Below are positions 7,777-7,971 of a DNA stretch of 7,971 nucleotides, piece by piece (position 1 is the first letter of the stretch; each line of letters opens with the position of its first letter). The translations under genes and the position numbers were made by a program. The notes under the pieces are model-generated. The model searched no databases and had not been told where the DNA came from. It saw only the letters and a program-made list of their open reading frames with translations. Location: contig JABUUG010000035.1 of assembly GCA_021443285.1 (NCBI GenBank), forward strand, positions 10,602 through 18,572, in the 5' to 3' direction. The DNA is from Bacteroidaceae bacterium (lineage in GTDB: Bacteria; Bacteroidota; Bacteroidia; Bacteroidales; Bacteroidaceae).

Positions 7777-7971
7777 ATGACTACTTACACAGCACAAGAT
7801 TATAAAAAAGGACAGCCACGTTGGTGTCCGGGATGCGGCGACCACTTCTTCCTCGCATCACTACATAAGGCAATGGCAGAGATAGGCGTAGCGCCTGAGA
7901 ACATTGCCGTAATATCCGGCATCGGCTGCTCTTCACGCCTGCCACACTATATGAACACTTACGGCATGAAC
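7777..7971 (+). CDS. korB: 2-oxoglutarate:ferredoxin oxidoreductase beta subunit (KorB), 5' part only
   Basis: The first 65 codons of the thiamine-diphosphate- and iron-sulphur-binding beta subunit; the gene runs off the window end. WCPGCGDH at 16-23 and GIGCSSRLPHY at 48-58 are hallmarks of the family. C17, C20 and C51 have the spacing of three of the four [4Fe-4S] ligands in archaeal beta subunits (the fourth would lie beyond the window). The ATG at 7777 follows an A-rich stretch without a Shine-Dalgarno sequence, as is usual in this phylum. It is 69 bases after korA on the same strand with no clear promoter or terminator between, so the two are almost certainly one operon. The gap holds a direct repeat AATAAGTT (7737-7744 and 7746-7753) of no known meaning. 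Confidence 0.93.
   Translation, partial: MTTYTAQDYKKGQPRWCPGCGDHFFLASLHKAMAEIGVAPENIAVISGIGCSSRLPHYMNTYGMN

Overview
The window reads as a chromosomal segment from an anaerobic Bacteroidales bacterium, plausibly Prevotella-like. Three things support this: a hybrid two-component system (sensor, kinase, receiver and AraC domain in one protein), which is typical of gut Bacteroidetes; a promoter of the Bacteroidetes TAnnTTTG type before korA; and a fused gamma-alpha 2-oxoacid:ferredoxin oxidoreductase, as expected of anaerobic metabolism. The genus is inference. All genes lie on the + strand.

Layout: positions 1-99 are a short leader with one weak promoter candidate. Positions 100-4131 encode a 1343-residue hybrid two-component regulator. 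Its last codons overlap the start of xerD (4118-5059), a tyrosine recombinase with a complete active site. Positions 5060-5263 are non-coding and hold an unusual long inverted repeat built from tandem 9-bp units, then three 7-bp units abutting the next start codon. Positions 5264-5713 encode a RecX-family protein. Positions 5714-5877 carry a good Bacteroidetes promoter and a 5'-leader hairpin followed by an AGGAGGGG tract. Positions 5878-7707 encode KorA, and 7777 to the window end is the beginning of KorB.

The genes form at least two functional blocks. The regulator and xerD overlap and are probably co-transcribed, although their jobs (nutrient sensing and chromosome dimer resolution) are unrelated. 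recX follows downstream of the repeat structure and deals with RecA control, so xerD and recX share a recombination theme. korA and korB are a metabolic operon with its own promoter, making the two subunits of an enzyme that interconverts 2-oxoglutarate and succinyl-CoA with ferredoxin.

I found no CRISPR array, transposase, phage gene, tRNA or rRNA. No convincing undescribed multi-gene system is visible. The most unusual element is the 9-bp-unit inverted repeat between xerD and recX.
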